Assembly (NCBI RefSeq): GCF_024172085.1
Contig: NZ_JAMZDZ010000001.1
Coordinates: 7,812,001 to 7,876,000, forward strand
Length of the DNA stretch: 64,000 nucleotides
Direction of reading: 5' to 3'
DNA from: Hamadaea flava
Lineage (GTDB): Bacteria > Actinomycetota > Actinomycetes > Mycobacteriales > Micromonosporaceae
Part shown: piece by piece, positions 28,446 through 38,559 of the stretch
Position numbering within the stretch: the stretch's first letter is position 1
Layout: each line of letters starts with the position of its first letter
Notes under the pieces: generated by a model
Told to the model about the DNA's origin: nothing
Databases searched by the model: none
Seen by the model: the letters and a program-made list of their open reading frames with translations, nothing else
Translations under genes and position numbers: made by a program

Positions 28446-31400
28446 GTGGACCGTCGTCGCCGTCGTGTGCTGGCCGGCCTCCTCCTGACCACGGTGATGC
28501 TGCTGGTCACCGCAAATCCGCAACCGGTCACGATATTCGGCCCGGTGGATGTGCGCGTGAGCTGGCTGTGGTCGTGGCTGACGGCGCCGTCAGCGTTCGC
28601 GGGAGGGCAACCGATCGGTCCCGCGCAGGAGAGCGGGACAGCGGCAGGCAAGGGTCACTACGTCGGATACGCCGCCACGAAGGCGTCCGGCGGGGCGGGT
28701 CGGGTACCGGACTCGACGTCGGCCGAGCGGCAGGACGGCAGGGTCCAGCAGCTGACTACTCCGGACATCAAGGGCTTCGAACCCGGCCGGAGCGTGCGTA
28801 GCGCGAAGGACTCGACTGCGGGTTCCGACCTGTTCGTGAATCCGGACGGCTCCTACACGCGTGAGGTGTCCCAAGGCACCGTCAACTTCCAGGACGCGAA
28901 GGGCGCCTGGCAGAAGATCGACGCCCGAGTGACGTCTGTGGGGGAGCGGCTGGGCCAGCGGGCGAACCGGCTGGGGCTGCAGTTCGCGCGCCGCGGCGAC
29001 GACCGGCGGCTGGTGTCGGCGTCGTTCGACGGCGTCGGGTTCGGTTACTCGTTGCAGGGCGCGTCCGGTGTTCCGGCGCAGACCGGGGCGTACTCGGTGA
29101 CCTATGCCGGGGTGTTGCCGGGGACCGATGTGGTGGTGGAATCCCGGGAGAGCGGGGTCAAGGAGTCGATCGTGCTCCAGCGGCGGGGCGCCGTGCACGA
29201 GTGGGTCTTCCCGCTCCAGCTGGACGGCCTCGTCGCCGCGCTCGACGCCGACGGTGGTGTCGTGCTCACCGATGCGAAGGGTGCGGTCAAGGGCCGCATC
29301 CCGCCGGGCCTGATGCACGACTCCAAGTTCGACACCGCCAGTGGGGAGTTCACGACATCGAATGCCGTTCGCTACGAGCTGGTCCAGGTCGGCGGCGGCG
29401 TCGGCCTGAAGGTGATCGCGGACGAGCAGTGGCTCACCGCGCCCGAGCGCGTCTACCCCGTAACGGTCGACCCGACCGCGGAGTTCATGAACACCTCGGA
29501 CACCTACATGTACTACGGCAACGACGTGGACCACTCCGGCGAGGACAACCTCGCCGTCGGCACCTGGGACGCCGGTACGCATCGGGGCAAGGCGCTGATG
29601 GCGTTCTCCGGTTTCAGCAGCACGTTCAGCGGGCTGCGGATCACGTCGGCTCGGCTGTACCTGTTCCTGACCTGGCAGGGCAGTTGCACCGCACAGCCGT
29701 ACACGGTTCATCAGGTCAACGAGTCCTGGTCGCAGAGCACCGTCCGCTATGGCAGCGTGAATTACGACGGCCCGGCGTTCAGCTCCGCGATCGGAACGCA
29801 GACACCGACGAACTATTCGCAGGCGTGTGCGAATACCGGTGGTGATCGGACGGTCGGCGAGTGGACGAGCGTGGCGTTGGACAAGGCCACGCTCGACGGC
29901 TGGCTCAGCGGCACGATCCCCAATTACGGCCTGCTGGTCAACGCCTCGCCGACCCAGACAGCCGACTTCAAGCGGTTCACTTCTCGCAACGGTCCGTCCG
30001 GGGCGGTCTGTGACAGCCACACGTGCGCTCCGTTCCTGTCGGTGTCCTACACCCCGAACAAGGCTCCGCAGATCGACGCGCAGTACCCGCCACGGGACTA
30101 CCAGGCGACCTCGCTGACGCCGGAGTTGCTGGCCAAGGGGCATGACCCGGATGTGTGGCCGAAGGCCATGCAGTACAACTTCAAGGTCAACGACGCGTCA
30201 GGTGCGCTGGTGGCGACGTCGGGCTGGACCAGCTCGTCGAGCTGGACGGTGCCGGCGGGGAAGCTGCAGTGGTCCAAGACCTACTACTGGTGGGTCGTGT
30301 CCTACGACGGGTGGGCGAGCAGCCCGGATCCGCTGAACGTGGCGTACTACTTCCCACTGTCGACTCCGCCACCGCAGCCGTTGGTGACATCCGGCCTGTC
30401 GCAGGACGGCGGCGGCCGCGGGTTCGAACCAAGCGTCGGCAACTACACGACGGAGGCGATGGACGCGCAGGTCGCCACAGTCGGGCCGGCGTTGACGATC
30501 CAGCGGTCGTACAACAGCCGCGACCCGCGTACGGGGTCGGCGTTCGGCGCGGGCTGGTCGACGGTGGTCGACGCCAACGTCGTCGAGCGGTACACGACGG
30601 CGAACGCGAAGACGGCCGTGATCACGTATCCGACCGGGACAGAGGTGGCGTTCGGGCGTAACGCCGATGGCAGTTTCACTCCGCCGTCGGGCCGGTTCTC
30701 CGTGCTCACCGCGATCACCGGTGGGTATTCGCTGCTCGACAAGGACGGCACGACATATCTGTTCACCCGGCTCGTCTCTGGGACGGCGGGTGCGAACGCG
30801 CTCTATGGGCTGACGTCGATCAAGGATTCGGCGGGTCGGGCGCTGACCTTCGCGTACGACGCGGCGGGTCGGGTCGAGACCATGACGTCGGCCTCCGGCC
30901 GCGCGCTGCATCTGACGTGGTCCACGCCCGCGGGCGCGAGCAAGGCCCACGTCGCCACGGTCTACACCGACCCGGCGGTCGCGGGCGACTCCAGCTCCGT
31001 TTCCATCTGGTCGTACGCCTACAGCGGTGACCAGCTCACGAAGGTGTGCCCACCGACCGACACCACGCACTGCACGACCTACGAGTACGGTACTGGCACG
31101 CAATACCCGACGGCATTGCTGGACGCAGGTCCCCGTTCGTACTGGCGGCTGTCGGAGGCGGCGGGAGTGGCCAAGGCGGCCAGCACGGTGCTGGACAATG
31201 CCGGCACCGACGCCGCGACATTCAAGAATGTGACGCTGGGCCAGGCGGGATCGCTGCCCGGTTCGTCGGCGACGGCGGCCGGATTCAACGGCACCTCCTC
31301 CTACGTCGAGATGCCGGCCAAGCTGGTGACCGCGGCGAGCTATCAGTCGCTGAGCATGTGGTTCAAGACCACGACGCCCGAAGGGGTGTTGTTCAGCTAT

Positions 31401-34400
31401 CAGAAGGACCCGATCACCAACGGCACCACCGCCGCCAACTACGTTCCGGCTCTGTATGTCGGTACCAGCGGAAAGCTGCACGCGGAGTTCTGGAACGGCG
31501 CGTCGGCCAGTGCCATCGCCTCGCCGAGCCCGGTCACCGACGGCGCTTGGCACCATGTGGTGCTCGCGGCGGCCGGTGACACCCAGACGCTCTACCTCGA
31601 CGGGACTGCGGTCGGCACCCTGGCCGGGCTGATCAAACTGGCTGACGCGAACAGCACGGCGCACGAGTACGTCGGAGCCGGGTTCATCGGCGGAAGCTGG
31701 CCCGATCAGCCGCACCCGAGCGAGGCCGTCGCGACGTACTTCTCCGGATCGATCTCGGATGTGGCGTTGTTCGACCGGACGCTGACCGCGGCCGACGTCG
31801 CGAGCTTGCGCGGAGCGGCTTCGGCGGCCGCGCACCCGGTGACGAAGATCATCCGTCCCTCGGGTGCGACGGCGGCGCAGATCTCCTACGACCCGGTCAG
31901 CGGTGTCGTGACGCAGGTGATCGACGAGCACAACGGCACCTGGAAGATCAGCAACCCGACGGTGGCCGGATCGTCGCAGATCTACGCGGCGTCAGTGCTT
32001 TCCGGCGGCCCGGCCGATTATCTGCGGATGACCGAGACCGGAGTCTCCGAGGCGGTCAACGAGGTCAACGGCGGGGTGGCGACCTACAACACGGTGACCC
32101 TCGGCTCGCCCGGCCCGTTCGCCGACGCGACGGCGGCCAAGTTCAACGGAACTGCCTCCTACGTCGAGCTGCCGGCGACGGAGGTCCCCGGAACCGCGCC
32201 GAATTCGGTGTCGATGTGGTTCAGCATGCCGTCGGGATCGACCAAGGGCGGGGTGCTTTACGCGTACCAAAGCATGTCCATGGATGATGTCGACGCGGCC
32301 GGCAGCTGGGTGCCGGCGCTGTATGTGGGCGTCGACGGCAAGCTGCGCGGGGCGTTCTGGACCGGAAGCGCCGCGAACGTCTTGACCACCGCGGCCTCGG
32401 TGGCCGACGGTAAGTGGCATCACGTGGCCTTGGCCGCGAGCAGCACCAGCCAGTCCCTCTACCTGGACGGAACGCTGGTCGGCACCCGCAACGCGGCCCG
32501 GGTCGCACCCTCCACCACGCCCGTGTACGCCTACCTCGGCGCCGGGAAATGGTCGTCCGTTTGGACGGGATACGACGGGGACTCGTCAGGCTACTTCCCG
32601 GGGTCGATCGGCGAGTTCGCGTTCTTCACCTCGCAGCTGACCGCGGCCCAGGTCGCCGACCAGGTGGCGGCGGGCAAGAACGCCTCGGCGACCGCAGCGG
32701 GCGCGGCACTGGCGAAGAGAATCGTGGTGACCGATCCGCTGAACGCGACGACCACCTATCTCTACGACGTGGACAACGGCAGCCGTCAGGTCGCCGAGAT
32801 CTGGGCCGACGGCGGCTCCGAGCGGCAGACGACGTACGGGTACAAGGACGGCTTCCTGCGGACGGTGACCGACCCGAACGGCAACGTGACCACCAGTGAG
32901 TACGACGGGCGGGGCAACACGGTCTCGGAGCAGACCTGCCAGGATCGATCGGCCGGAAGATGTTCCACCGTCTACTACTCCTACTTCCTGAACAGCGCCT
33001 CGGCGCTTGATCCTCGCAACGACCAGCTGACCGAGGTACGCGACGGCCGGTCGGCCGGCCCGACGGACAACACGTATGTGACGAAGTTCGAGTACGACGT
33101 GCTGGGCAACAAGACGAAGACGACCGACGCGCTCGGCCGCATCGCCAAGACCGACTACACCGACGGCACGACGATCGCGGCGGCCGACGGCGGGTTCGCC
33201 CCGGCCGGATTGCCCTGGCGCGTCACTTCGCCAGGCGGTCAGGTGCAGACGACCACCTACTTCGCCAATGGTGACGTGGCGCAGGTGACCGATCCGGCGC
33301 AATTGGTGACAAGGCTCGGATATGACGGGCTGGGCCGGGTGGTGTCGAAGACCGAGATCTCCGACGGGTACCCGAACGGTGTCGTGACGCGCGTTGTCTA
33401 CGACAAGCTCGGGCGCATCACTCAGCAGACCGATCCGGCGACGACGAACCGGGTGACGGGCGCGGTCCACACTCCGGTGACTACCACGACCTACGACTAT
33501 GACGGGCAGATCACTCAGCAGACGGTCGGCGATGCGACCGGTGGGGACGCCGCCCGGACCTTGAAGAACAGCTATGACGCCCTGGGCCACATCGCGACGG
33601 CGACCGACGCGACCGGGAAGGTGACGACGTTCGGGTACGACCTCTACGGCAACCTGACGCGCGAGGTCGACGAGACCGGGGTGGAGACCCGGTACGCATA
33701 CGACGCGAACGGGCATCTGCTGACCAGCACGCTCGTCGGCTACACCGGCGACCCGAACAATCCCGTCTCCGCCCGGGACCTCGTGACCGAGTCGCGGGCG
33801 TACGACCCGGCGGGCCGGCTGGCGTCGATCACCGATGCGATGGGTTTCGTCACGGCATTCCTCTACACCGACAACAACCTCCAGGTCGCGGTGGTCAAGA
33901 AGAACGCCGACGGCAGCCAGTCCTACATCGCGGAGCAGACCGAGTACGACGCGGCCGGCAACGTGATCCGGGAAGTCACCAACAACAACGCCACCGAGAC
34001 CGCGTATGCGGTGGACGCCGTTGGCCGGGTCACCGAGGAGACGCTGGATCCCAACGGCGTCGCTCGCAAGACCTTGTACTCCTACAACAACGACGACCAG
34101 GTCACCATGAAGTGGTACGGCGACCACACCGGCTACTTCGGTGCCGTAGGCAGCACCTACGACACTGCGGGCCGGATCACGTCCGACTTCGTGCGTTCGT
34201 CCGGACCGCTGTCACCGGCCGGCTGGTGGAAGCTCAACGCGACCAAAGGCACCAGTGCGGTCGACAGCTCCGACCACGACTTCACCGCGACCGCGACGAG
34301 CGGAGTCACCTGGTCCGGCGGCGCCGCGGCGTTCAACGGCAGTACGGGCTGGGCCACCACCTCCGAGCCTGTCCTGGACACCACGCAGAGCTTCTCCGTC

Positions 34401-37400
34401 ATGGCCTGGGTCAAGCTCGGGGCGAACTCCGCGATCCAGTCCGTCGTGTCACAGGACGCGAACGTCGACTCAGGCTTCGAGCTGCAGTACCTGAAGACGG
34501 AGAACCGCTGGTCGTTCACCCGGAACCTGACCGACACCACCGCGGCGTCCTCTTCGACGGCCCAGTCCACCGCCGCACCCACCCTGAACACGTGGACCCA
34601 TCTCGTGGGTGTCTACAATGCCGCCGACGGCAAGATGACGCTCTATGTCAATGGTGCCGCCCAGGGCACGGCCGCCGACACCACCCCGATAGCCTCCAGC
34701 GGGTCGCTGGCGATCGGCCGCTCCAAGTACAACGGGGCGACCGAAGCGCCGTTCACCGGGTCCATCGCCCAGGTCCAGGTCTACCAGCGGCCGCTGTCGG
34801 CATCGGACGTGTCCAGCTTGTACGGCCGTGGATGGTCGGAGGTCCGCGCCCTCGGCGACGTCATCAGCAGCACCAGCCACACGTATGACCAGCGTGGCCT
34901 GCCGTTGTCGGAGAAGGATCCGCTGGGCAACACGGAGTACTACGAGTACGACGAGTCCGACAACCTCGTGGTCACGACCAGCGCGCCGGTCAACGCGGAG
35001 TCCAACGGCGGCACGCCCGTGTCGTCGCGTCCCGTGACGACGACCGGCTTCGACACCTTCGGCGACGAGGTCGAGCTGCGGGACCCGGACGGCAACGTCA
35101 CGGTGATCACCCGGGACGCGTCCGGCCAGCCGGTCAGCACCAGACTCCCGAACTACACCCCGCCCGGTGGCTCGCCGATCACCGCCTCCGTGTCCCGGAC
35201 GTTCGACGGGTCCGGCAACGTCGCCTCCCTTACCGATGCGCTGGGCAAGGTCACCACCTACACCTACGACCAGTTCGGCCGTCTGTCCAAGACGGCCGCG
35301 CCCAACGGCGCGGTGACGACGTACGCGTACGACCTGAACGACGAGCTGCTCAAAACCGTCGACCCGCTGGGTGCGTACAGCGAGTCGACCTACGACTATC
35401 TCGGGCGCAAAATCACGGACTCGCGGTTCGAGCGGTCCACGTCCAGCACGTTCACCACGTCGTACGCATACAGCAGCGCCGGGTTCTTGCAGAAGGCGAC
35501 GCGGCCGTCCGGGTCGTATGTCACTTACACCTCCAACGCAGCCGGTGACGTCATCACGCAAGCGGACGCGGCGGGCAACGCGACCCAGTACGCATACGAC
35601 CACCTGGGCAGACAGGTGACCGTCACCGCGCCCGACGGCTCGAAGCGTCGGATGGTCTACGACGAGCCGGGCAACAACACCATGGTCAAGGCGTACGACT
35701 CGGCAGGCCGGTTGATCTCGAAGATCTCGGCGGCCTACGACGGCAACGGCAACCAGCTGAGTGCCACGGACGCGATGGGGCAGACGACGACGTTCGCGTA
35801 CGACGCGACGGGGATGGTGACCGGGGAGACGCAGCCGGTCTCGGCGACGGCGTCGATCACGACGTCGTTCGGGTACGACGTGCAGGGCCACCGGACGCGG
35901 TACACCGACGGGCGCGGGAACAGGCACATCTCCACATACAACTCGTGGGGTCTGCTGGAGTCGCAGATCGAACCGGCGACGTCGGCGAATCCGACCGACC
36001 GGACGTGGACGACCTCGTATGACGCGGCTGGGCGGGCGGTGAAGCAGACCCAGCCGGGCGGGGTGGTCATCACCAACGGCTACGACGTCGTCGGGAACCT
36101 CACGGCTCAGTCCGGTTCGGGGGCGGAGGTGGCCACGGCCGATCGGACGTTCGGCTACGACCTGGCGGGGCAGCTGACGTCGATGAAGGCCGGGTCGGGG
36201 ACGGACACGTTCGCGTACAACGATCGTGGGTCGCTGACCACGGCGTCGGGTCCGTCGGGAGCGTCGAGTTTCGCCTATAACGGCGACGGGCTGATGTCGG
36301 GGCGGACGGACGCCTCGGGGACGAGCACGTACTCGTATGACACGGTGGATCGGCTGGCCGGGGTCGCCGATGCGGCCACCGGTCAATCGGTGTCGTACAC
36401 CTATGACGGGTTGTCGCGGCTGACGAAGCAGACCTACGGCACCGGCGACTACCGCAGCTTCGGCTACGACAGCGCCAGCCGCCTGGCCTCGGACACGCTG
36501 AAGACCTCGGCCGGCGCGACCGTCGCCTCGATCGCGTACGGGTACGACCTGGACGGCCGGGAGACCTCCAAGACGACGACCGGGTTCTCCGGGTCGGCGG
36601 CCCACACCTACACCTACGACTGGGCCGGTCGCCTGACGTCGTGGAACAACGGCACGACCACCACCAGCTACGCCTACGACGCGTCGGGCAACCGTACGCG
36701 GATCGGCGCGAAGGTGATGGTCTACGACGAGCGCGATCAGCTGGTGGGGGACGGGTCGACGACGTACTCCTACACCGCGCGGGGGACGTTGAAGTCCACG
36801 GTCGCCGGGTCGACGACGCAGACGCTCACGAGTGACGCGTATGGGCAGCAGACGGCGATCGGGTCGCAGGCGTACACGTACGACAGTCTGGGCCGGGTGC
36901 TGACGGCCGGGTCGACCAGCCTCGCATATTCCGGTTTGGACAATGATGTGGCGGGCGACGGGGCGGCGACCTACAGCCGGGATCCCGACGGTGGGGTGCT
37001 CGGCGTCAAGCCGACTTCCGGTGCCGGGATGTTCGCATGGGCGGACCTGCACACGGATCTGGTGGGGCAGTTCAGCTCGACCGGGGCGGCGTTGGCCGGG
37101 TCGTCGACGTATGACCCGTTCGGCACGGTGACGGCGACGGCGGGCAAGGTCGGCAATCTGGGTTATCAATCGGAGTGGACCGATAGTGTCGCCAACCGGG
37201 TCAACATGCACGCTCGCTGGTACAACCCGGCGACCGGGCAGTTCGACAACCGCGACACCGTCGACAACGATCCGATCCCGGATTCCATCGACGCTAACCA
37301 TTATCAGTACGGCGACGGCAACCCGCTGCAGACCATCGACTCGACCGGGCACTGGGGCTGGAACCCGTTCAAGGCGGTCAAGAAGGCCGTCCACAAGGTC

Positions 37401-38555
37401 ACGAGGTACGTCTCCCACACGGCGTACCACTACGCCTACAGCCACGCCCGGTCCTACTGGCACGCGGCTACCCACGTCGTGCGTCACGTCGTTCATCATG
37501 TGAAGAAGGCGGTGCACAAGGTCAGCCGGGCCGTTCACCGGGTGTACCGGTCGGTCAAACACACCGTCTATCGAGCCGTGCACTACGCGAAGAGGACTTA
37601 CAAGAAGGCCGTCAGCACGGTCAAACATACGTACCACCGGGTGAAGCACAGTGTCGCCAAGCACATCAATCACATCAAGAGCAAGGTCAAGAACGCGTAC
37701 CACCGGATCAAGCAGGCCGGTTCACGGATCGTCGCCAAGGTCGCCAAGACCGTCAAAGCAGCGGCCAACAAGGTCAAGGACGCCTATCACGCAACCGCGA
37801 AATGGGTGAAGGAACATAAGGACACGCTCATCCAGATCGGCGCGATCGTCGCGGGGGTGGCCGCCGGCATCGCCTGCACCGCGGTCACTGCCGGAGCCGG
37901 CGCGGTAGCCTGCGCCGTCGGAGCAATGGCGTTGATCAACCTCGGCAAGGACGCCGCGCAAGGCAACATCCACGGCTTCAAGGACGCCCTCGGCTCCCTT
38001 GGCCAAGGAGCGCTCCAAGGCGCCCTCAGCGTCGTCACCGGCGGAGTCGGCGGCGTCGTCGCGGGCAAGATCGCCGGAGCGCTAGGTGCCTTCGGCGCCA
38101 AAGCCGGCGGTCGTATGATCGCCGGATTCGTCAGCGGTGCCGGCGTCGACGCCGCCGAGCAGCTGGCCACCACCAGGCGCGTGGACTGGACTGGCGTCGC
38201 CGTCGCCGGCGGTCTCGGCGCGGTGCCTGGAGGAGCCGGCCGCCGCTCCGCCGACGACGGCCCGGCGCTGTCGGGCCGCGACCCAGGCAAGCCGAGGACG
38301 GAGCGCGACGTCGAGGAGCGCAGGAAGGCCGACGAGCGTACGGAGATCAAGGATGAAGTCGAAGCCCGCCTGAAGGGACAGCGGGCGGAAGCGGACCTGG
38401 CAAGCACCATTGCGACGGTGGGATATGCGTCGTCCCATCCCACTGCGCAGCACCACATGGTGCCGGTCCACGCGGGGGCGGGGGAGGGACTGACAATCAT
38501 TCCGATGGTCCTCGCGATCGCCGCCAACAGGGTCAGGCTGTGGAGGAACCCGTAA
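28446..38555 (+). CDS. Giant secreted Rhs/YD-repeat protein with three LamG-like modules
   Basis: 3,369 aa, GTG start with GAGAGGAG upstream. Order by rough residue: signal/anchor (8-55); low-complexity and beta region; DNRLRE-like domain (about 340-535); a short FN3-like part; Rhs N-terminal sector (GPALTIQRSYNSRDPRTGSA, about 675); YD repeats; LamG-like units at about 888-1130, 1180-1415 and 1920-2130, each with a SVSMWF/SVMAWV and W.H.V/L core; long YD-repeat shell to about 2965; hyperconserved Rhs core end (VNMHARWYNPATGQF, YGDGNPL). After this come a His/Lys-rich helical region (about 2977-3130), hydrophobic Gly/Ala-rich segments (to about 3270) and a charged 97-residue tip with AQHHMVPVH. 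No known toxin domain is seen in the tip. The shell should encapsulate the C-terminus as in other Rhs toxins. Confidence 0.9.
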   Translation: MDRRRRRVLAGLLLTTVMLLVTANPQPVTIFGPVDVRVSWLWSWLTAPSAFAGGQPIGPAQESGTAAGKGHYVGYAATKASGGAGRVPDSTSAERQDGRVQQLTTPDIKGFEPGRSVRSAKDSTAGSDLFVNPDGSYTREVSQGTVNFQDAKGAWQKIDARVTSVGERLGQRANRLGLQFARRGDDRRLVSASFDGVGFGYSLQGASGVPAQTGAYSVTYAGVLPGTDVVVESRESGVKESIVLQRRGAVHEWVFPLQLDGLVAALDADGGVVLTDAKGAVKGRIPPGLMHDSKFDTASGEFTTSNAVRYELVQVGGGVGLKVIADEQWLTAPERVYPVTVDPTAEFMNTSDTYMYYGNDVDHSGEDNLAVGTWDAGTHRGKALMAFSGFSSTFSGLRITSARLYLFLTWQGSCTAQPYTVHQVNESWSQSTVRYGSVNYDGPAFSSAIGTQTPTNYSQACANTGGDRTVGEWTSVALDKATLDGWLSGTIPNYGLLVNASPTQTADFKRFTSRNGPSGAVCDSHTCAPFLSVSYTPNKAPQIDAQYPPRDYQATSLTPELLAKGHDPDVWPKAMQYNFKVNDASGALVATSGWTSSSSWTVPAGKLQWSKTYYWWVVSYDGWASSPDPLNVAYYFPLSTPPPQPLVTSGLSQDGGGRGFEPSVGNYTTEAMDAQVATVGPALTIQRSYNSRDPRTGSAFGAGWSTVVDANVVERYTTANAKTAVITYPTGTEVAFGRNADGSFTPPSGRFSVLTAITGGYSLLDKDGTTYLFTRLVSGTAGANALYGLTSIKDSAGRALTFAYDAAGRVETMTSASGRALHLTWSTPAGASKAHVATVYTDPAVAGDSSSVSIWSYAYSGDQLTKVCPPTDTTHCTTYEYGTGTQYPTALLDAGPRSYWRLSEAAGVAKAASTVLDNAGTDAATFKNVTLGQAGSLPGSSATAAGFNGTSSYVEMPAKLVTAASYQSLSMWFKTTTPEGVLFSYQKDPITNGTTAANYVPALYVGTSGKLHAEFWNGASASAIASPSPVTDGAWHHVVLAAAGDTQTLYLDGTAVGTLAGLIKLADANSTAHEYVGAGFIGGSWPDQPHPSEAVATYFSGSISDVALFDRTLTAADVASLRGAASAAAHPVTKIIRPSGATAAQISYDPVSGVVTQVIDEHNGTWKISNPTVAGSSQIYAASVLSGGPADYLRMTETGVSEAVNEVNGGVATYNTVTLGSPGPFADATAAKFNGTASYVELPATEVPGTAPNSVSMWFSMPSGSTKGGVLYAYQSMSMDDVDAAGSWVPALYVGVDGKLRGAFWTGSAANVLTTAASVADGKWHHVALAASSTSQSLYLDGTLVGTRNAARVAPSTTPVYAYLGAGKWSSVWTGYDGDSSGYFPGSIGEFAFFTSQLTAAQVADQVAAGKNASATAAGAALAKRIVVTDPLNATTTYLYDVDNGSRQVAEIWADGGSERQTTYGYKDGFLRTVTDPNGNVTTSEYDGRGNTVSEQTCQDRSAGRCSTVYYSYFLNSASALDPRNDQLTEVRDGRSAGPTDNTYVTKFEYDVLGNKTKTTDALGRIAKTDYTDGTTIAAADGGFAPAGLPWRVTSPGGQVQTTTYFANGDVAQVTDPAQLVTRLGYDGLGRVVSKTEISDGYPNGVVTRVVYDKLGRITQQTDPATTNRVTGAVHTPVTTTTYDYDGQITQQTVGDATGGDAARTLKNSYDALGHIATATDATGKVTTFGYDLYGNLTREVDETGVETRYAYDANGHLLTSTLVGYTGDPNNPVSARDLVTESRAYDPAGRLASITDAMGFVTAFLYTDNNLQVAVVKKNADGSQSYIAEQTEYDAAGNVIREVTNNNATETAYAVDAVGRVTEETLDPNGVARKTLYSYNNDDQVTMKWYGDHTGYFGAVGSTYDTAGRITSDFVRSSGPLSPAGWWKLNATKGTSAVDSSDHDFTATATSGVTWSGGAAAFNGSTGWATTSEPVLDTTQSFSVMAWVKLGANSAIQSVVSQDANVDSGFELQYLKTENRWSFTRNLTDTTAASSSTAQSTAAPTLNTWTHLVGVYNAADGKMTLYVNGAAQGTAADTTPIASSGSLAIGRSKYNGATEAPFTGSIAQVQVYQRPLSASDVSSLYGRGWSEVRALGDVISSTSHTYDQRGLPLSEKDPLGNTEYYEYDESDNLVVTTSAPVNAESNGGTPVSSRPVTTTGFDTFGDEVELRDPDGNVTVITRDASGQPVSTRLPNYTPPGGSPITASVSRTFDGSGNVASLTDALGKVTTYTYDQFGRLSKTAAPNGAVTTYAYDLNDELLKTVDPLGAYSESTYDYLGRKITDSRFERSTSSTFTTSYAYSSAGFLQKATRPSGSYVTYTSNAAGDVITQADAAGNATQYAYDHLGRQVTVTAPDGSKRRMVYDEPGNNTMVKAYDSAGRLISKISAAYDGNGNQLSATDAMGQTTTFAYDATGMVTGETQPVSATASITTSFGYDVQGHRTRYTDGRGNRHISTYNSWGLLESQIEPATSANPTDRTWTTSYDAAGRAVKQTQPGGVVITNGYDVVGNLTAQSGSGAEVATADRTFGYDLAGQLTSMKAGSGTDTFAYNDRGSLTTASGPSGASSFAYNGDGLMSGRTDASGTSTYSYDTVDRLAGVADAATGQSVSYTYDGLSRLTKQTYGTGDYRSFGYDSASRLASDTLKTSAGATVASIAYGYDLDGRETSKTTTGFSGSAAHTYTYDWAGRLTSWNNGTTTTSYAYDASGNRTRIGAKVMVYDERDQLVGDGSTTYSYTARGTLKSTVAGSTTQTLTSDAYGQQTAIGSQAYTYDSLGRVLTAGSTSLAYSGLDNDVAGDGAATYSRDPDGGVLGVKPTSGAGMFAWADLHTDLVGQFSSTGAALAGSSTYDPFGTVTATAGKVGNLGYQSEWTDSVANRVNMHARWYNPATGQFDNRDTVDNDPIPDSIDANHYQYGDGNPLQTIDSTGHWGWNPFKAVKKAVHKVTRYVSHTAYHYAYSHARSYWHAATHVVRHVVHHVKKAVHKVSRAVHRVYRSVKHTVYRAVHYAKRTYKKAVSTVKHTYHRVKHSVAKHINHIKSKVKNAYHRIKQAGSRIVAKVAKTVKAAANKVKDAYHATAKWVKEHKDTLIQIGAIVAGVAAGIACTAVTAGAGAVACAVGAMALINLGKDAAQGNIHGFKDALGSLGQGALQGALSVVTGGVGGVVAGKIAGALGAFGAKAGGRMIAGFVSGAGVDAAEQLATTRRVDWTGVAVAGGLGAVPGGAGRRSADDGPALSGRDPGKPRTERDVEERRKADERTEIKDEVEARLKGQRAEADLASTIATVGYASSHPTAQHHMVPVHAGAGEGLTIIPMVLAIAANRVRLWRNP

Positions 38556-38559
38556 GTCC

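Noticed and set aside
28590-30143. 517-codon minus-strand open frame at the start of the Rhs gene
   Set aside because: Antisense shadow; sense strand has the signal peptide, ribosome-binding site and DNRLRE-like domain.
34470-37703. 1,077-codon open frame on the minus strand
   Set aside because: It lies wholly antisense to the YD-repeat part of the Rhs gene; Arg/Val/Gly-rich composition and repeat periodicity reflect the GC-rich sense codons.
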